NCBI GenBank assembly: GCA_905339215.1
Contig: CAJPFN010000078.1
Span: 35,709-99,708, forward strand
Length of the DNA stretch: 64,000 nt
Reading direction: 5' to 3'
Source of the DNA: Rhizobiaceae bacterium
GTDB lineage: Bacteria > Pseudomonadota > Alphaproteobacteria > Rhizobiales > Rhizobiaceae
Under the pieces are notes generated by a model. The model was not told where the DNA came from. It worked only from the letters and a program-made list of their open reading frames with translations, and ran no database searches. The position numbers were made by a program, and so were the translations under genes. Positions 43,851 through 51,818 of the stretch are shown in pieces; the stretch's first letter is position 1, and the number at the start of each line of letters is the position of its first letter.

Positions 43851-44989
43851 TGCCTGCCGAAACCATTCTCACCAATGCGCGCCTCGTCCTGCCCGACGAG
43901 GTCGTTCACGGCTCCGTCCTGATCCGCGACGGAAGGATCGCCGACGTCTCCACCGGCGCCGCCCGGTCGGGCGAGGATCTCGATGGCGACTACCTGATCC
44001 CCGGGCTCGTCGAACTGCATACCGATCATCTCGAGGGACATTACGCTCCGCGGCCCAAGGTGCGCTGGAATCCGGTCGCGGCCGTCCTCGCCCACGACGC
44101 TCAGGTCGCCACCGCCGGCATCACCACCGTGTTCGACGCTCTCCGCGTCGGCCTCGACGACGACGCCGACATGACCGCGCAGGAGATGCGCCATCTCGCC
44201 GACGCCATCGAGAACTGCGTGCGCGAGGATCGCGTCCGCGCCGATCACTTCATCCACCTGCGCTGCGAGGTGTCGGCGCCCGACTGCCTCGAGGGCTTCC
44301 GCCACTTCGATGGCGACGGCCGCGTGCGCATGGCGTCGCTCATGGACCATGCGCCCGGGCAGCGCCAGTTTGCCCGGATCGAGGCATACGCCACCTATTA
44401 CCAGGGCAAGCTGAAGATGTCCGACGACGTCTTCCGCGCGTTCTGCGAGCGGCGCATGCGCGAATCGGCCGAGAACTCGCCGAAGCACCGCATCGCCATC
44501 TCGGAAGCCTGCCGCGGGCGCGGCATCGTGCTTGCCAGCCACGACGATGCCACCGCCGACCACGTCGTCGAGGCGATCGAGCAAGGCATTCGCGTCGCCG
44601 AGTTCCCGACCACGGTCGAGGCGGCGAGGGCTTCGAAGGATGCCGGCCTCGGCGTCCTCATGGGCGCCCCCAACATCATGCGTGGCGGATCGCATTCCGG
44701 GAATGTCTCGGCGAGGACGCTCGCGGAGGGCGGTATGCTCGACATCCTGTCGTCCGACTATATCCCCTTCAGCCTGATCCAGTCGGCGTTCTTTCTCGGC
44801 GAGGTCGTCGATGCGATCTCGCTGCCGCAGGCGGTCGCCATGGTGTCGCGCAATCCCGCGACGGCCGTCGGCCTCGACGATCGGGGTTCGATCGAGGTCG
44901 GCCGTCGTGCCGACCTGGTCCGGGTCCGGCTCGACGAGCACGTGCCGGTCGTGCGCACGGTATGGCGCGAGGGCCGGCGCGTCGCATGA
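43850..44989 (+). CDS. phnM: RPnTP diphosphatase PhnM
   Basis: A 379-residue amidohydrolase-fold enzyme that removes pyrophosphate from ribose 1-phosphonate 5-triphosphate before C-P cleavage. The metal motif is E-L-H-T-D-H-L-E-G-H. A later conserved segment is L-A-S-H-D-D-A-T-A-D-H. G-A-P-N-I-M-R-G-G-S-H-S-G-N is diagnostic for PhnM. The ATG at 43850 shares its A with the DUF1045 stop. ATGA overlap with phnN follows. Confidence 0.95.
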   Translation: MPAETILTNARLVLPDEVVHGSVLIRDGRIADVSTGAARSGEDLDGDYLIPGLVELHTDHLEGHYAPRPKVRWNPVAAVLAHDAQVATAGITTVFDALRVGLDDDADMTAQEMRHLADAIENCVREDRVRADHFIHLRCEVSAPDCLEGFRHFDGDGRVRMASLMDHAPGQRQFARIEAYATYYQGKLKMSDDVFRAFCERRMRESAENSPKHRIAISEACRGRGIVLASHDDATADHVVEAIEQGIRVAEFPTTVEAARASKDAGLGVLMGAPNIMRGGSHSGNVSARTLAEGGMLDILSSDYIPFSLIQSAFFLGEVVDAISLPQAVAMVSRNPATAVGLDDRGSIEVGRRADLVRVRLDEHVPVVRTVWREGRRVA

Positions 44990-45615
44990 TGACCTCGGCG
45001 ATGATCGAGCGCGAGATGACCAGCGACGGGAGGCCGGTGGGCGACGGCGTGTTCGTCGCCGTGGTCGGGCCGAGCGGCGCCGGCAAGGATTCGCTGATCG
45101 CCTATGCCCGCGGCCGCTTCGCCGGCGAGGGCGCCATCGAATTCGTCCGCCGGGTCGTCACCCGCCCGAGCGACGGTGCGGCGGAAGACCATGACAGCCT
45201 GTCGGAAGAGGACTTCGCCGCGGCCGAGGCGCGTGGCGCCTTCTCCCTCTCCTGGCGCGCGCACGGCCTGAGCTACGGCCTGCCGGCCGGCGTCGACCGC
45301 GGCGTCGAGGCTGGCCACGTCATGGTGGCGAACCTGTCGCGCGCCGCGATCCCGGCGCTCTGCCGGCGCCATGCGGACGTCGTCGTCGTCGAGGTGGTGG
45401 CGGAGCCCGAAATCCTCGCCAGCCGGATCGCAGGCCGCGCTCGCGAGAGCGCCGGCGACGCCGCGGCCAGGCTGGCGCGCCAGGCCGGCATCGACGCCGG
45501 CGACGCCACCGTCGTCACGCTGGACAACAGCGGCGCGCTCGAAGTCGCCGGCGAGCGCTTCGTCGACCTCCTGCGCCGGGCGCTCGCCCGCGCCGCGATC
45601 GCCGGAGCCGTCTGA
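44986..45615 (+). CDS. phnN: Ribose 1,5-bisphosphate phosphokinase PhnN
   Basis: A 209-residue P-loop kinase of the guanylate-kinase fold. The P-loop is G-P-S-G-A-G-K-D-S. R-R-V-V-T-R-P and S-L-S-W-R-A-H-G-L-S-Y-G-L-P are typical PhnN blocks. It turns ribose 1,5-bisphosphate into PRPP, returning the ribose to nucleotide synthesis. ATG 44986 overlaps phnM; ATG 44989 is the next codon. It ends the phnC operon. Confidence 0.93.
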   Translation: MMTSAMIEREMTSDGRPVGDGVFVAVVGPSGAGKDSLIAYARGRFAGEGAIEFVRRVVTRPSDGAAEDHDSLSEEDFAAAEARGAFSLSWRAHGLSYGLPAGVDRGVEAGHVMVANLSRAAIPALCRRHADVVVVEVVAEPEILASRIAGRARESAGDAAARLARQAGIDAGDATVVTLDNSGALEVAGERFVDLLRRALARAAIAGAV

Positions 45616-45744
45616 CGCTTTCGATTGCTGAAGCTCGGGTCCCCGCGGCGCCAAGTCCGGCGAAACCGGACAAGAGAAGGATCCACGCTGTCTTGTCGAC
45701 GCGCGTGCTGCCGAAAGCTGTCGTACGTATGTTCGGGCCCACGG

Positions 45745-45770
45745 GCGGCGCAGCTGCCGGCCTGCGCCGC
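45745..45770. terminator. Hairpin between convergent phnN and bfr
   Basis: A nine-bp perfect stem (GCGGCGCAG with CTGCGCCGC, eight-base loop) lies ten bases past the bfr stop. T-runs are absent on both sides, so termination is probable but not typical. A second small hairpin (GTCCGG-CGAAA-CCGGAC) is at 45655-45671. Confidence 0.45.
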
Positions 45771-45780
45771 TTCGATCGGC

Positions 45781-46266
45781 CTACTCGGCCTCGTTTGCCG
45801 GCGCAGCGTTGAGAAGGCCGTATTTCTCTTCGCCGATCGTCGCCAGCAGGCCCAGCTGCGTTTCCAGGAAATCGATGTGCCCCTCCTCGTCGGCAAGGAG
45901 TTCCTCGAAGAGGTGCATCGTCACGTAGTCTCCGACCTCGGCGCAGATCTCGCGCGACTTCTTGTAGGAGGTGCGCGCGTCGTATTCGCCGGCAAGATCG
46001 GATTCCAGCACTTCCTTCACGTTCTGGCCGATGCGCAGCGGCGCCACGGACTGCAGGTTCGGGTGGCCTTCCAGGAAGATGATGCGGGCGACCAGCTTGT
46101 CGGCGTGTTGCATCTCCTCGATCGATTCGGCACGTTCCTTCTTGGCCAGCTTCGTGTAGCCCCAGTCCTCGAGAAGCCGATAGTGGAGCCAGTACTGGTT
46201 GACCGCGCCCAGCTCGAGGAAGAGGGCTTCGTTAAGCCGCTCGATGATCTGCTTCTCGCCTTTCAT
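45781..46266 (-). CDS. bfr: Bacterioferritin
   Basis: A 161-residue heme-containing ferritin forming a 24-subunit iron store. Ferroxidase ligands are E18, E51, H54, E94, E127 and H130. M52, between E51 and H54, is the heme-binding methionine, so this is a true heme bacterioferritin. Length is normal. It overlaps the 3' end of the bfd gene and shares its transcript from a promoter near an Irr-type box. Confidence 0.96.
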   Translation of the reverse strand: MKGEKQIIERLNEALFLELGAVNQYWLHYRLLEDWGYTKLAKKERAESIEEMQHADKLVARIIFLEGHPNLQSVAPLRIGQNVKEVLESDLAGEYDARTSYKKSREICAEVGDYVTMHLFEELLADEEGHIDFLETQLGLLATIGEEKYGLLNAAPANEAE

Positions 46267-46543
46267 GGGTCCTGCTCCCGAATTGGACGCGCAAACTCCT
46301 CACGCGGTCCAGATGTGAGACGACTTCACCCGCCCTCGCTTCCGAGCGCGCGTGATACTCTTCGGTCACCCGAATGATCGTTTCGACCACATTTGGAAAA
46401 CAGCCGCAACAACGACCGCGCTTGCGCAGCGCGTGGTAGACCTTCGCAGGCACGATCAGCGACCAGGGATCCTGGTCGAGGAGCCCGATGATCGTGTCCT
46501 CGATCTCCTTTTGCGTGATCAGGTTGCAGTGACAGATGATCAT
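46232..46543 (-). CDS. bfd: Bacterioferritin-associated ferredoxin-like [2Fe-2S] protein
   Basis: A 103-residue protein with the Bfd [2Fe-2S] ligand set C4-x-C6 (I-I-C-H-C-N) and C45-x2-C48 (R-C-C-G-C). C46 is an extra cysteine. Bfd reduces the iron core of bacterioferritin so iron can leave. The C-terminal 35 residues (R-S-E-A-R-A-G-E-V onward) extend beyond the usual 64-70-residue Bfd, and the last 35 bases overlap bfr. The upstream position and overlap agree with iron-release function. Confidence 0.88.
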   Translation of the reverse strand: MIICHCNLITQKEIEDTIIGLLDQDPWSLIVPAKVYHALRKRGRCCGCFPNVVETIIRVTEEYHARSEARAGEVVSHLDRVRSLRVQFGSRTHERREADHRAA

Positions 46544-46859
46544 GGATCGGTCCGGGGCTGGCGGGCGGCCTTTTTGCCGCCGGCTTGCTGGAAAAGCACG
46601 AATTCTCGCACTGTTCTTTGATTTACCTCACTGGAAGACCTTGTCGGCTTCGCTCAGGCCATCGGTGCCGGAGAAGGCGATGCTTTCCAGCCGGAGAATG
46701 TCGACGGTGGAACGGCGTTCACGAGCCGCCGACTCTCCGCTCAGCCAAAAAGTTCGAAAATACTCCGTCCTCCAATCGAAAGGGTCCAGGACCCCGACAT
46801 CAAGGTGACAAAGGCATGTATTCGGCTTCACTAGCCGTCGATATGGCGCGCTGTCAACA

Positions 46860-46889
46860 ATTATAGCGAAAATACCTTCGATAAATCAA
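46860..46889 (-). promoter_or_regulatory. Probable promoter of bfd-bfr
   Basis: On the minus strand TTGATT (46889-46884) and a perfect TATAAT (46865-46860) are 18 bases apart. The transcript would start near 46852 and have a leader of about 300 bases before bfd. Confidence 0.5.
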
Positions 46890-46893
46890 TAAC

Positions 46894-46908
46894 TTAGAAT
46901 TATTCTAA
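46894..46908. promoter_or_regulatory. Irr-type iron control element (ICE box)
   Basis: TTAGAATTATTCTAA is a 15-base near-perfect palindrome (TTAGAA-N3-TTCTAA) matching the rhizobial Irr-box pattern. It sits four bases upstream of the -35 of the leftward bfd-bfr promoter, so Irr could control iron storage here. Confidence 0.7.
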
Positions 46909-47015
46909 ACAAGAAATGTCATGTTTGCGCGGCCAGGGCCGCGTGCAGCAGCCGAGCCGCAGTCATGGTCTGGTCGTGTTTGCCGCATGTTTCCAATTGG
47001 CGGCGTTCGTCGGAA

Positions 47016-47045
47016 TTGACTTATGTCAGCCGCCGTGACTATTGT
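47016..47045 (+). promoter_or_regulatory. Promoter and candidate operator of the SorC-family gene
   Basis: TTGACT (47016-47021) and TATTGT (47040-47045), 18 bases apart, form a promoter 22 bases before the ATG. The -35 is part of TTGAC-TTA-TGTCA, an inverted repeat built from the same TTGACA/TGTCA words as the operator at 54409-54442. Confidence 0.45.
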
Positions 47046-47067
47046 CTAATCTGGGAGGACGAACGCC

Positions 47068-48039
47068 ATGCCGATCAGGCCGGCAGACCAGATCATCCAC
47101 AAGGCCGCCTGGCTATATTATACGCACGGCCTGCGTCAGGACGAAGTGGCGCGGGAGCTCGACATCTCGCGCGCCTCGGTCGCCATGTATCTGCGCAAGG
47201 CGCGCGAGACCGGCATCGTCAACATCGCGACGTCCACGCAGCTCTTCTCCGACGACGTGCTGGCGCGCCAACTCGAGGACGCGCTCGGCCTGCAGACGGT
47301 GTGGGTCGTGCCTGAGGCCGGCCGCAGCACCGAAAACGAGGTAGCCCTGGTCGCCGCGAGCGCCTTCCTAGAGCAAATCGGCCGCGGCGACCGCATCGGC
47401 GTCGCCTGGGGCCGCACCGTCTATGCGATCGCCGATGTAATGCCCTTCGCCGACCTGCAGGACGTCGTCGTCGTCCAGCTCTGCGGCAATCTTGGCGCGC
47501 CCTATTCCTATCGGCCGGACGAATGTACGATGGAGATCGCTCGGCGGCTCAACGCCAAAGGCCTCAACTTCTACGCGCCGCTGGTACTCACCTCGGAGCG
47601 GCTGGCGGCGGAACTGCGCGATGAGCCGGTCATCCGTGAACAACTCGCCGGCATACCCGAGGGCGATATCGCCCTCTATTCAGTCGGCACCGTCGATGAG
47701 GACAGCCACGTCGTGAAGTGCGGCGCGCTGACGCCCGCCGAGCTCAGGGGCCTGCGCGCCGAGGGTGCGGCCGGCGTCATCGCCGGGCAGATCATCGACA
47801 GGAACGGCGCGGCGCTTGACTGCAGCTACAACCGGCGCGTCATCTCCGCCGACCTGGCGTCGCTGCGCGCCATTCCGAAGCGGATGATGGTGGTCCACGA
47901 GGACGTCAAGCTCGACGCGCTGCGCGCCGCGCTGGCCGGTGGTTTCGTCACCCATCTCGTCGTCGCCGCTCCGCTGGCGCGAAAGCTGTTGGACTTCGCC
48001 CCACCGCGGGAGACGGCGCCGGCCGCGGCGGCGAAGTGA
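47068..48039 (+). CDS. SorC/DeoR-family sugar-binding transcriptional regulator
   Basis: A 323-residue regulator. The N-terminal helix-turn-helix reads Y-T-H-G-L-R-Q-D-E-V-A-R-E-L-D-I-S-R-A-S. The sugar-binding domain has I-G-V-A-W-G-R-T-V and Y-S-V-G-T-V-D-E-D-S. Related proteins (SorC, LsrR, EryD) respond to phosphorylated sugars. It lies 58 bases upstream of the aldolase-dehydrogenase gene and probably regulates this gene and the divergent ABC and mtnKA genes, whose promoters carry related inverted repeats. The effector could be a phosphorylated methylthioribose or deoxyribose, which is inference. Confidence 0.85.
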   Translation: MPIRPADQIIHKAAWLYYTHGLRQDEVARELDISRASVAMYLRKARETGIVNIATSTQLFSDDVLARQLEDALGLQTVWVVPEAGRSTENEVALVAASAFLEQIGRGDRIGVAWGRTVYAIADVMPFADLQDVVVVQLCGNLGAPYSYRPDECTMEIARRLNAKGLNFYAPLVLTSERLAAELRDEPVIREQLAGIPEGDIALYSVGTVDEDSHVVKCGALTPAELRGLRAEGAAGVIAGQIIDRNGAALDCSYNRRVISADLASLRAIPKRMMVVHEDVKLDALRAALAGGFVTHLVVAAPLARKLLDFAPPRETAPAAAAK

Positions 48040-48097
48040 TCACCCGCCTTTCAGGAGCCGCTACCGCGGTTCGAACGCAACAGCGAACGGATTTGAC

Positions 48098-50152
48098 ATG
48101 AAGAGCCTCTGGAACGATGCCGACGCCGCGAAGATGGTCGCCGATTACGGCGCCAGGGGCGTCTCGCGCGACCTTGCACTGAGGATTTACACGACCCGCC
48201 TGCTCGGCGGCGATCCGCGGCTCGTGCTCCACGGCGGCGGCAACACCTCACTGAAGACTCGCGTCGCCGACCTGATCGGCGAGGAATGGGACGTGCTCTG
48301 TGTCAAGGGCAGCGGCTGGGACATGGCCGTTATCGAGCCGCAAGGCCTGCCGGCGGTGAAGCTCGCGCCACTGCTCAAGGCGCGGAGGCTTTCGGTCCTG
48401 TCGGACGAGGACATGGTTGCGCTGCAGCGCGCCAACCTCATCGACCCGTCGTCGCCGAACCCGTCCGTCGAGACGCTCCTCCATGCCTTCCTGCCGCACC
48501 GGTTCGTCGATCACACCCACTCCACCGCGATCCTCGCCATTGTCGACCAGGGCGAGGACAGCGAGGCGCTCTGCAAAGAAGTGTTCGGCCCGCGCATGGG
48601 CTACGTGCCTTACATCAAGCCCGGCTTCGATCTCGCCAAGGCGGCGGCCGAGGTGTTCGACCGCGATCCGACCGTCGAGGGCCTGATTCTCGACAAGCAC
48701 GGCATCTTCACATTCGGCGACAGCGCCGAGGAGGCCTACGGCCGCATGATCCACTGGGTGACGGTGGCCGAGGACTACGTGGCGGTGAATGACCGGCCGC
48801 TTTCCATCGCCGCGGTCGGGTCGGACCTGGCGGCGCCGGGCGATATCGCGCCGCTGCTGCGCGGGGCCGTCGCGTTCCCGCGCGGCGAGGGCGCATTCGA
48901 CCGCTTTGTCGCTGATTTCCGTACCTCCGACCGGGTCCGCGCGTTCCTCGCGTCGGGCGACCTGCGCCGGCTGGCGGACACGGGCGTCAGCACGCCGGAC
49001 CTCTCGATCCGCATCAAGACCGGACCCGTCGTGCTGCCGTCGCCCCGGTCGGGCGACCTCGCGGCCTACGCGACTGCTGCCCGCCAGGCGATTGCGAACT
49101 ATGTTGCGGCCTATACGGACTACTTCAGGACGAACGACGCCCGCGACGACGTCGCAAGGACGATGCTGGATCCGATGCCGCGCCTCGCCCTGGTTCCGGG
49201 GCTGGGCATGTTCGGCTTCGGCCGGACGCTGAAGGACGCCCGGATCGCCTCCGACGTCGGCGAGATGTGGATTGAGGCGGTCGCGGGTGCCGAGGCGGTC
49301 GGCCGCTTCCGGCCGCTGTCCAAGCCCGAGCTCTTTGAGCTCGAATACTGGTCGCTGGAGCAGGCCAAGCTCGCCGGCAACAAGCCGAAGCCGCTCACCG
49401 GACAGGTCGTCCTGGTTACCGGCGGCGGTGGTGCCATCGGCGCGGCGACGACGAAGCTGTTCGCCGCCAACGGCGCGCACGTCGTCGTCGCCGACGCCGA
49501 CGAGGACAGGGCGATTGCCGCCGCCAAGGTCGCCGGCAACGGCTCGATCGCCGTCAGCTGCGACGTGACCGACCCGGTTTCGGTGCGTCGGGCCTTCGAT
49601 GTGGCGGTCGCCCAGTACGGCGGCGTCGACATCGTCGTTTCCAATGCCGGCGCCGCCTGGGAGGGCGGCATCGGCGAGATTGACGACGCGTTGCTGAGGA
49701 AAAGCTTCGAGCTGAACTTCTTCGCCCATCAGTCGGTGGCGCAGAACGCGGTCAGGATCTTCAAGCTACAGGGCATTGGCGGCGTCCTGCTCTTCAACAC
49801 CTCCAAGCAGGCGGTAAATCCGGGGCCGAAGTTCGGCGCCTACGGCCTGCCCAAGGCGGCGACGCTGTTCCTGTCGCGCCAGTACGCGCTCGAATACGGG
49901 CCGATCGGCGTGCGCTCCAACGCGGTCAACGCCGACCGCATCCGCTCCGGCCTCCTGACCGGCGACATGATCGCCAGCCGCTCGAAGGCCCGCGGACTCA
50001 CGGAAAAGGACTACATGGCCGGCAACCTGCTCGGCCTTGAGGTGACCGCCGAGCACGTCGCCCAGGCCTTCCTCCACCAGGCTCTGGCCGAGCGCACGAC
50101 GGCCGACGTCACCACGGTCGACGGCGGCAACATCGCGGCGGCGTTGCGGTAG
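48098..50152 (+). CDS. Bifunctional class II aldolase / short-chain dehydrogenase
   Basis: A 684-residue fusion. Residues 1-400 are a class II (zinc) aldolase of the RhaD/FucA family. G-G-G-N-T-S is the phosphate loop, E125 and H129 are in S-V-E-T-L-L-H, and zinc ligands are H139-T-H141 and H201. Residues 430-684 are an SDR with T-G-G-G-G-A-I-G (from T441), S in F-N-T-S-K, and Y582-G-L-P-K586. Such fusions cleave rhamnulose 1-phosphate to DHAP and lactaldehyde and oxidise the latter. No rhamnose kinase or isomerase is near; mtnK and mtnA are. It may split 5-methylthioribulose or 5-deoxyribulose 1-phosphate. Confidence 0.88.
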   Translation: MKSLWNDADAAKMVADYGARGVSRDLALRIYTTRLLGGDPRLVLHGGGNTSLKTRVADLIGEEWDVLCVKGSGWDMAVIEPQGLPAVKLAPLLKARRLSVLSDEDMVALQRANLIDPSSPNPSVETLLHAFLPHRFVDHTHSTAILAIVDQGEDSEALCKEVFGPRMGYVPYIKPGFDLAKAAAEVFDRDPTVEGLILDKHGIFTFGDSAEEAYGRMIHWVTVAEDYVAVNDRPLSIAAVGSDLAAPGDIAPLLRGAVAFPRGEGAFDRFVADFRTSDRVRAFLASGDLRRLADTGVSTPDLSIRIKTGPVVLPSPRSGDLAAYATAARQAIANYVAAYTDYFRTNDARDDVARTMLDPMPRLALVPGLGMFGFGRTLKDARIASDVGEMWIEAVAGAEAVGRFRPLSKPELFELEYWSLEQAKLAGNKPKPLTGQVVLVTGGGGAIGAATTKLFAANGAHVVVADADEDRAIAAAKVAGNGSIAVSCDVTDPVSVRRAFDVAVAQYGGVDIVVSNAGAAWEGGIGEIDDALLRKSFELNFFAHQSVAQNAVRIFKLQGIGGVLLFNTSKQAVNPGPKFGAYGLPKAATLFLSRQYALEYGPIGVRSNAVNADRIRSGLLTGDMIASRSKARGLTEKDYMAGNLLGLEVTAEHVAQAFLHQALAERTTADVTTVDGGNIAAALR

Positions 50153-50153
50153 T

Positions 50154-50516
50154 ATGATGAATCCGCAAGAGATCGTTCAGGGGCAACTCGAAGCCTACAA
50201 TGCCCGCGACGTCGAAGCCTTCATGACATTCTGGGCGGACGATGCCCGAATGTATGAGCACCCGTCAAAGCTGCTTGCCAGCGGTGCATCGGAAATACGG
50301 GAGCGCCATGTCGCGCGCTTTGCCGAGGCAAACCTGCATGGCAAGCTCATCAACCGCATGGTTCAGGGCGGCTGGGTCATCGATCAGGAACTGGTCACGC
50401 GTACCTTTCCCGAAGGACCCGGCACGATCGAGGTCATCGCCATCTACGAAGTTGGCGACGGCAAGATCGTCAACGCCTGGTTCGTCTTCGGTCCAAAGAA
50501 GTTGTCATTGGCGTAG
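50154..50516 (+). CDS. NTF2-like / SnoaL-type small protein
   Basis: A 120-residue alpha+beta-barrel protein. It begins V-Q-G-Q-L-E-A-Y-N-A-R-D-V-E-A-F-M-T-F-W-A-D-D-A, the typical NTF2-like helix-strand start, and ends A-I-Y-E-V-G-D-G-K-I-V-N-A-W-F-V-F-G. Members are isomerases, cyclases, hydrolases or binding proteins. It starts two bases after the aldolase fusion stop, so it belongs to that operon. A role in handling the aldehyde or keto-sugar product is conceivable, but nothing in the sequence shows it. Confidence 0.75.
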   Translation: MMNPQEIVQGQLEAYNARDVEAFMTFWADDARMYEHPSKLLASGASEIRERHVARFAEANLHGKLINRMVQGGWVIDQELVTRTFPEGPGTIEVIAIYEVGDGKIVNAWFVFGPKKLSLA

Positions 50517-50668
50517 GTACGGACCTCTCAACCTCGGGCCGGATCGGTCACGCTGAAATCGTCGCCCTTGTATAGTAGGACGACAATGCGTCGACCTCGT
50601 CTTCGCGGATGAGAGAGCCATCTGATATCTCCTTGGCACGGCAAATTTTCCATGGCTCGACGGCCCGC

Positions 50669-50697
50669 AAAGACGAAGGGCGGCATCGCTGCCGCCC
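50669..50697 (-). terminator. Probable terminator of the ABC transporter operon
   Basis: A seven-bp perfect stem (GGGCGGC with GCCGCCC, six-base loop) at 50678-50697 is followed on the minus strand by TTCGTCTTT. It lies 33 bases past the binding-protein stop. Confidence 0.6.
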
Positions 50698-50730
50698 CTC
50701 CGCTCAACGCAGCCGTTGAAACGCCCTGGC

Positions 50731-51783
50731 TCACTTGTTCGGGTTCGGCATCCAGGCCGGCATGGCAACATCGGCATGGGCGAACTGCGGCATCTTCGCC
50801 GACAGCTCCTCCATGTTCTTGATGTCGTTGTCGTTCAGGTCCTTTTGCGTGATCAGCGTCGGCGGCACGATGACGTTGTGGCCCGGATCCTCGCCCGCGA
50901 GCAGCATGGCTAGCGCGCGCACCGAGACTTGGCCGACGACGGCCGGGTTGGTCGCGGCGGTCGCCGCCCAAGCACTGTCGGTCTCGCGCATGGCGGCGAT
51001 GTCGGAGGTCGAAATGTCGGCCGAGTAGATCTTGATATCCTTCGACAGGCCAGCCTCGTCGACGGCGATCTTCACGCCCTTGGCGAACTCGTCATAGGGC
51101 GCGAACATCACCTTGATGTCCGGGTTGGCCGAAAGCACGGAGCGCGCCTGGTTGGCGACCGAGTTGGCGATCGGGTTGTCGAGCGTGCCGAACATCGCCG
51201 CCTCGTTGATGCCGGGGTATTTTTGCTTGAATTCAACCCAGGTCTCGTTGCGGCGGTCGAGCGGCGCGATGCCGGCGACGTATACATAGCCGGCCTTCCA
51301 CGCCTCGCCATTGTCCTTCACCGCTTGCTCCAGCGCCAGACGGGCGAGGTCGCGGTCCGACTGCTCGATCTGCGGGATCTTGTCGTTCTCGACGTTGACG
51401 TCGAAGGCGACGACCTTGATGCCGGCGTCGACCGCGCGCTGCGCTGCTTCCTTCATCGACTCCGTCAGGCCGTGCTGAATGACGATGCCCTGCACGCCGA
51501 GCGCGATCGCCTGATCGACCATGTCGGCCTGGAGTGCTGCGTCCTGACGGCTGTCGAAGACGCGCAGGTCGACGCCGAGCGCCTTGGCCTGGCTTTCCAC
51601 GCCCGAAAGATAGGCTTGGAAGAAGTCGCCGGTCGACAGGTAGCGCACCAGCGCGATCTTGACGTTGCCGGGGTTGTCGAATGGCGCCGGCTTGTCCTGC
51701 GCCAGCGAGGGCGTGAGGCCGAGCATGGTCGCCCCGGCCAGGGTCATGGTCAGTCTCGTGAAGGTCCTGCGTGTGAAATCCAT
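50731..51783 (-). CDS. Sugar ABC transporter substrate-binding protein (ribose type)
   Basis: A 350-residue periplasmic-binding protein of the RbsB class. The leader T-R-R-T-F-T-R-L-T followed by a hydrophobic run and S-L-A-Q-D looks like a twin-arginine signal. The mature lobes contain Q-A-Y-L-S-G-V-E-S-Q-A-K and G-I-V-I-Q-H-G and V-V-A-F-D-V-N-V. ATG 51783 follows GGAGGAAAAG; a TTG four codons upstream overlaps that site and is rejected. It is the last gene of the importer operon. A pentose-like ligand is expected from the neighbours. Confidence 0.9.
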   Translation of the reverse strand: MDFTRRTFTRLTMTLAGATMLGLTPSLAQDKPAPFDNPGNVKIALVRYLSTGDFFQAYLSGVESQAKALGVDLRVFDSRQDAALQADMVDQAIALGVQGIVIQHGLTESMKEAAQRAVDAGIKVVAFDVNVENDKIPQIEQSDRDLARLALEQAVKDNGEAWKAGYVYVAGIAPLDRRNETWVEFKQKYPGINEAAMFGTLDNPIANSVANQARSVLSANPDIKVMFAPYDEFAKGVKIAVDEAGLSKDIKIYSADISTSDIAAMRETDSAWAATAATNPAVVGQVSVRALAMLLAGEDPGHNVIVPPTLITQKDLNDNDIKNMEELSAKMPQFAHADVAMPAWMPNPNK

Positions 51784-51818
51784 CTTTTCCTCCAATGTTG
51801 CCGGTAGTCCGGATCGGG

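Larger units (their letters stand above)
46544..47067. other. Long AT-rich intergenic region with iron-control elements
   Basis: This 524-base gap between divergent bfd and the sorC-type regulator has no convincing gene. A 67-codon minus-strand frame at 46628-46831 has a GTG start, no ribosome site and no family. The section 46850-46915 is unusually AT-rich for this genome and holds a promoter and an Irr-type box pointing left. A hairpin GGCGG...CCGCC lies at about 46564-46584. The sorC promoter is at the right end. Confidence 0.6.

Noticed and set aside
45655..45671. GTCCGG-CGAAA-CCGGAC hairpin after phnN as the operon terminator
   Set aside because: A good short hairpin but no T-run on either strand; kept only as a remark.
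46628..46831. A 67-codon minus-strand frame upstream of bfd, considered as a hemP-like small gene
   Set aside because: GTG start without ribosome site, no match to the conserved HemP C-terminus, ends far from bfd.
48098..50152. Naming the aldolase fusion rhaD/rhaE
   Set aside because: The architecture fits, but the neighbourhood lacks rhamnose genes and has mtnK and mtnA, so a symbol would imply an unsupported substrate.
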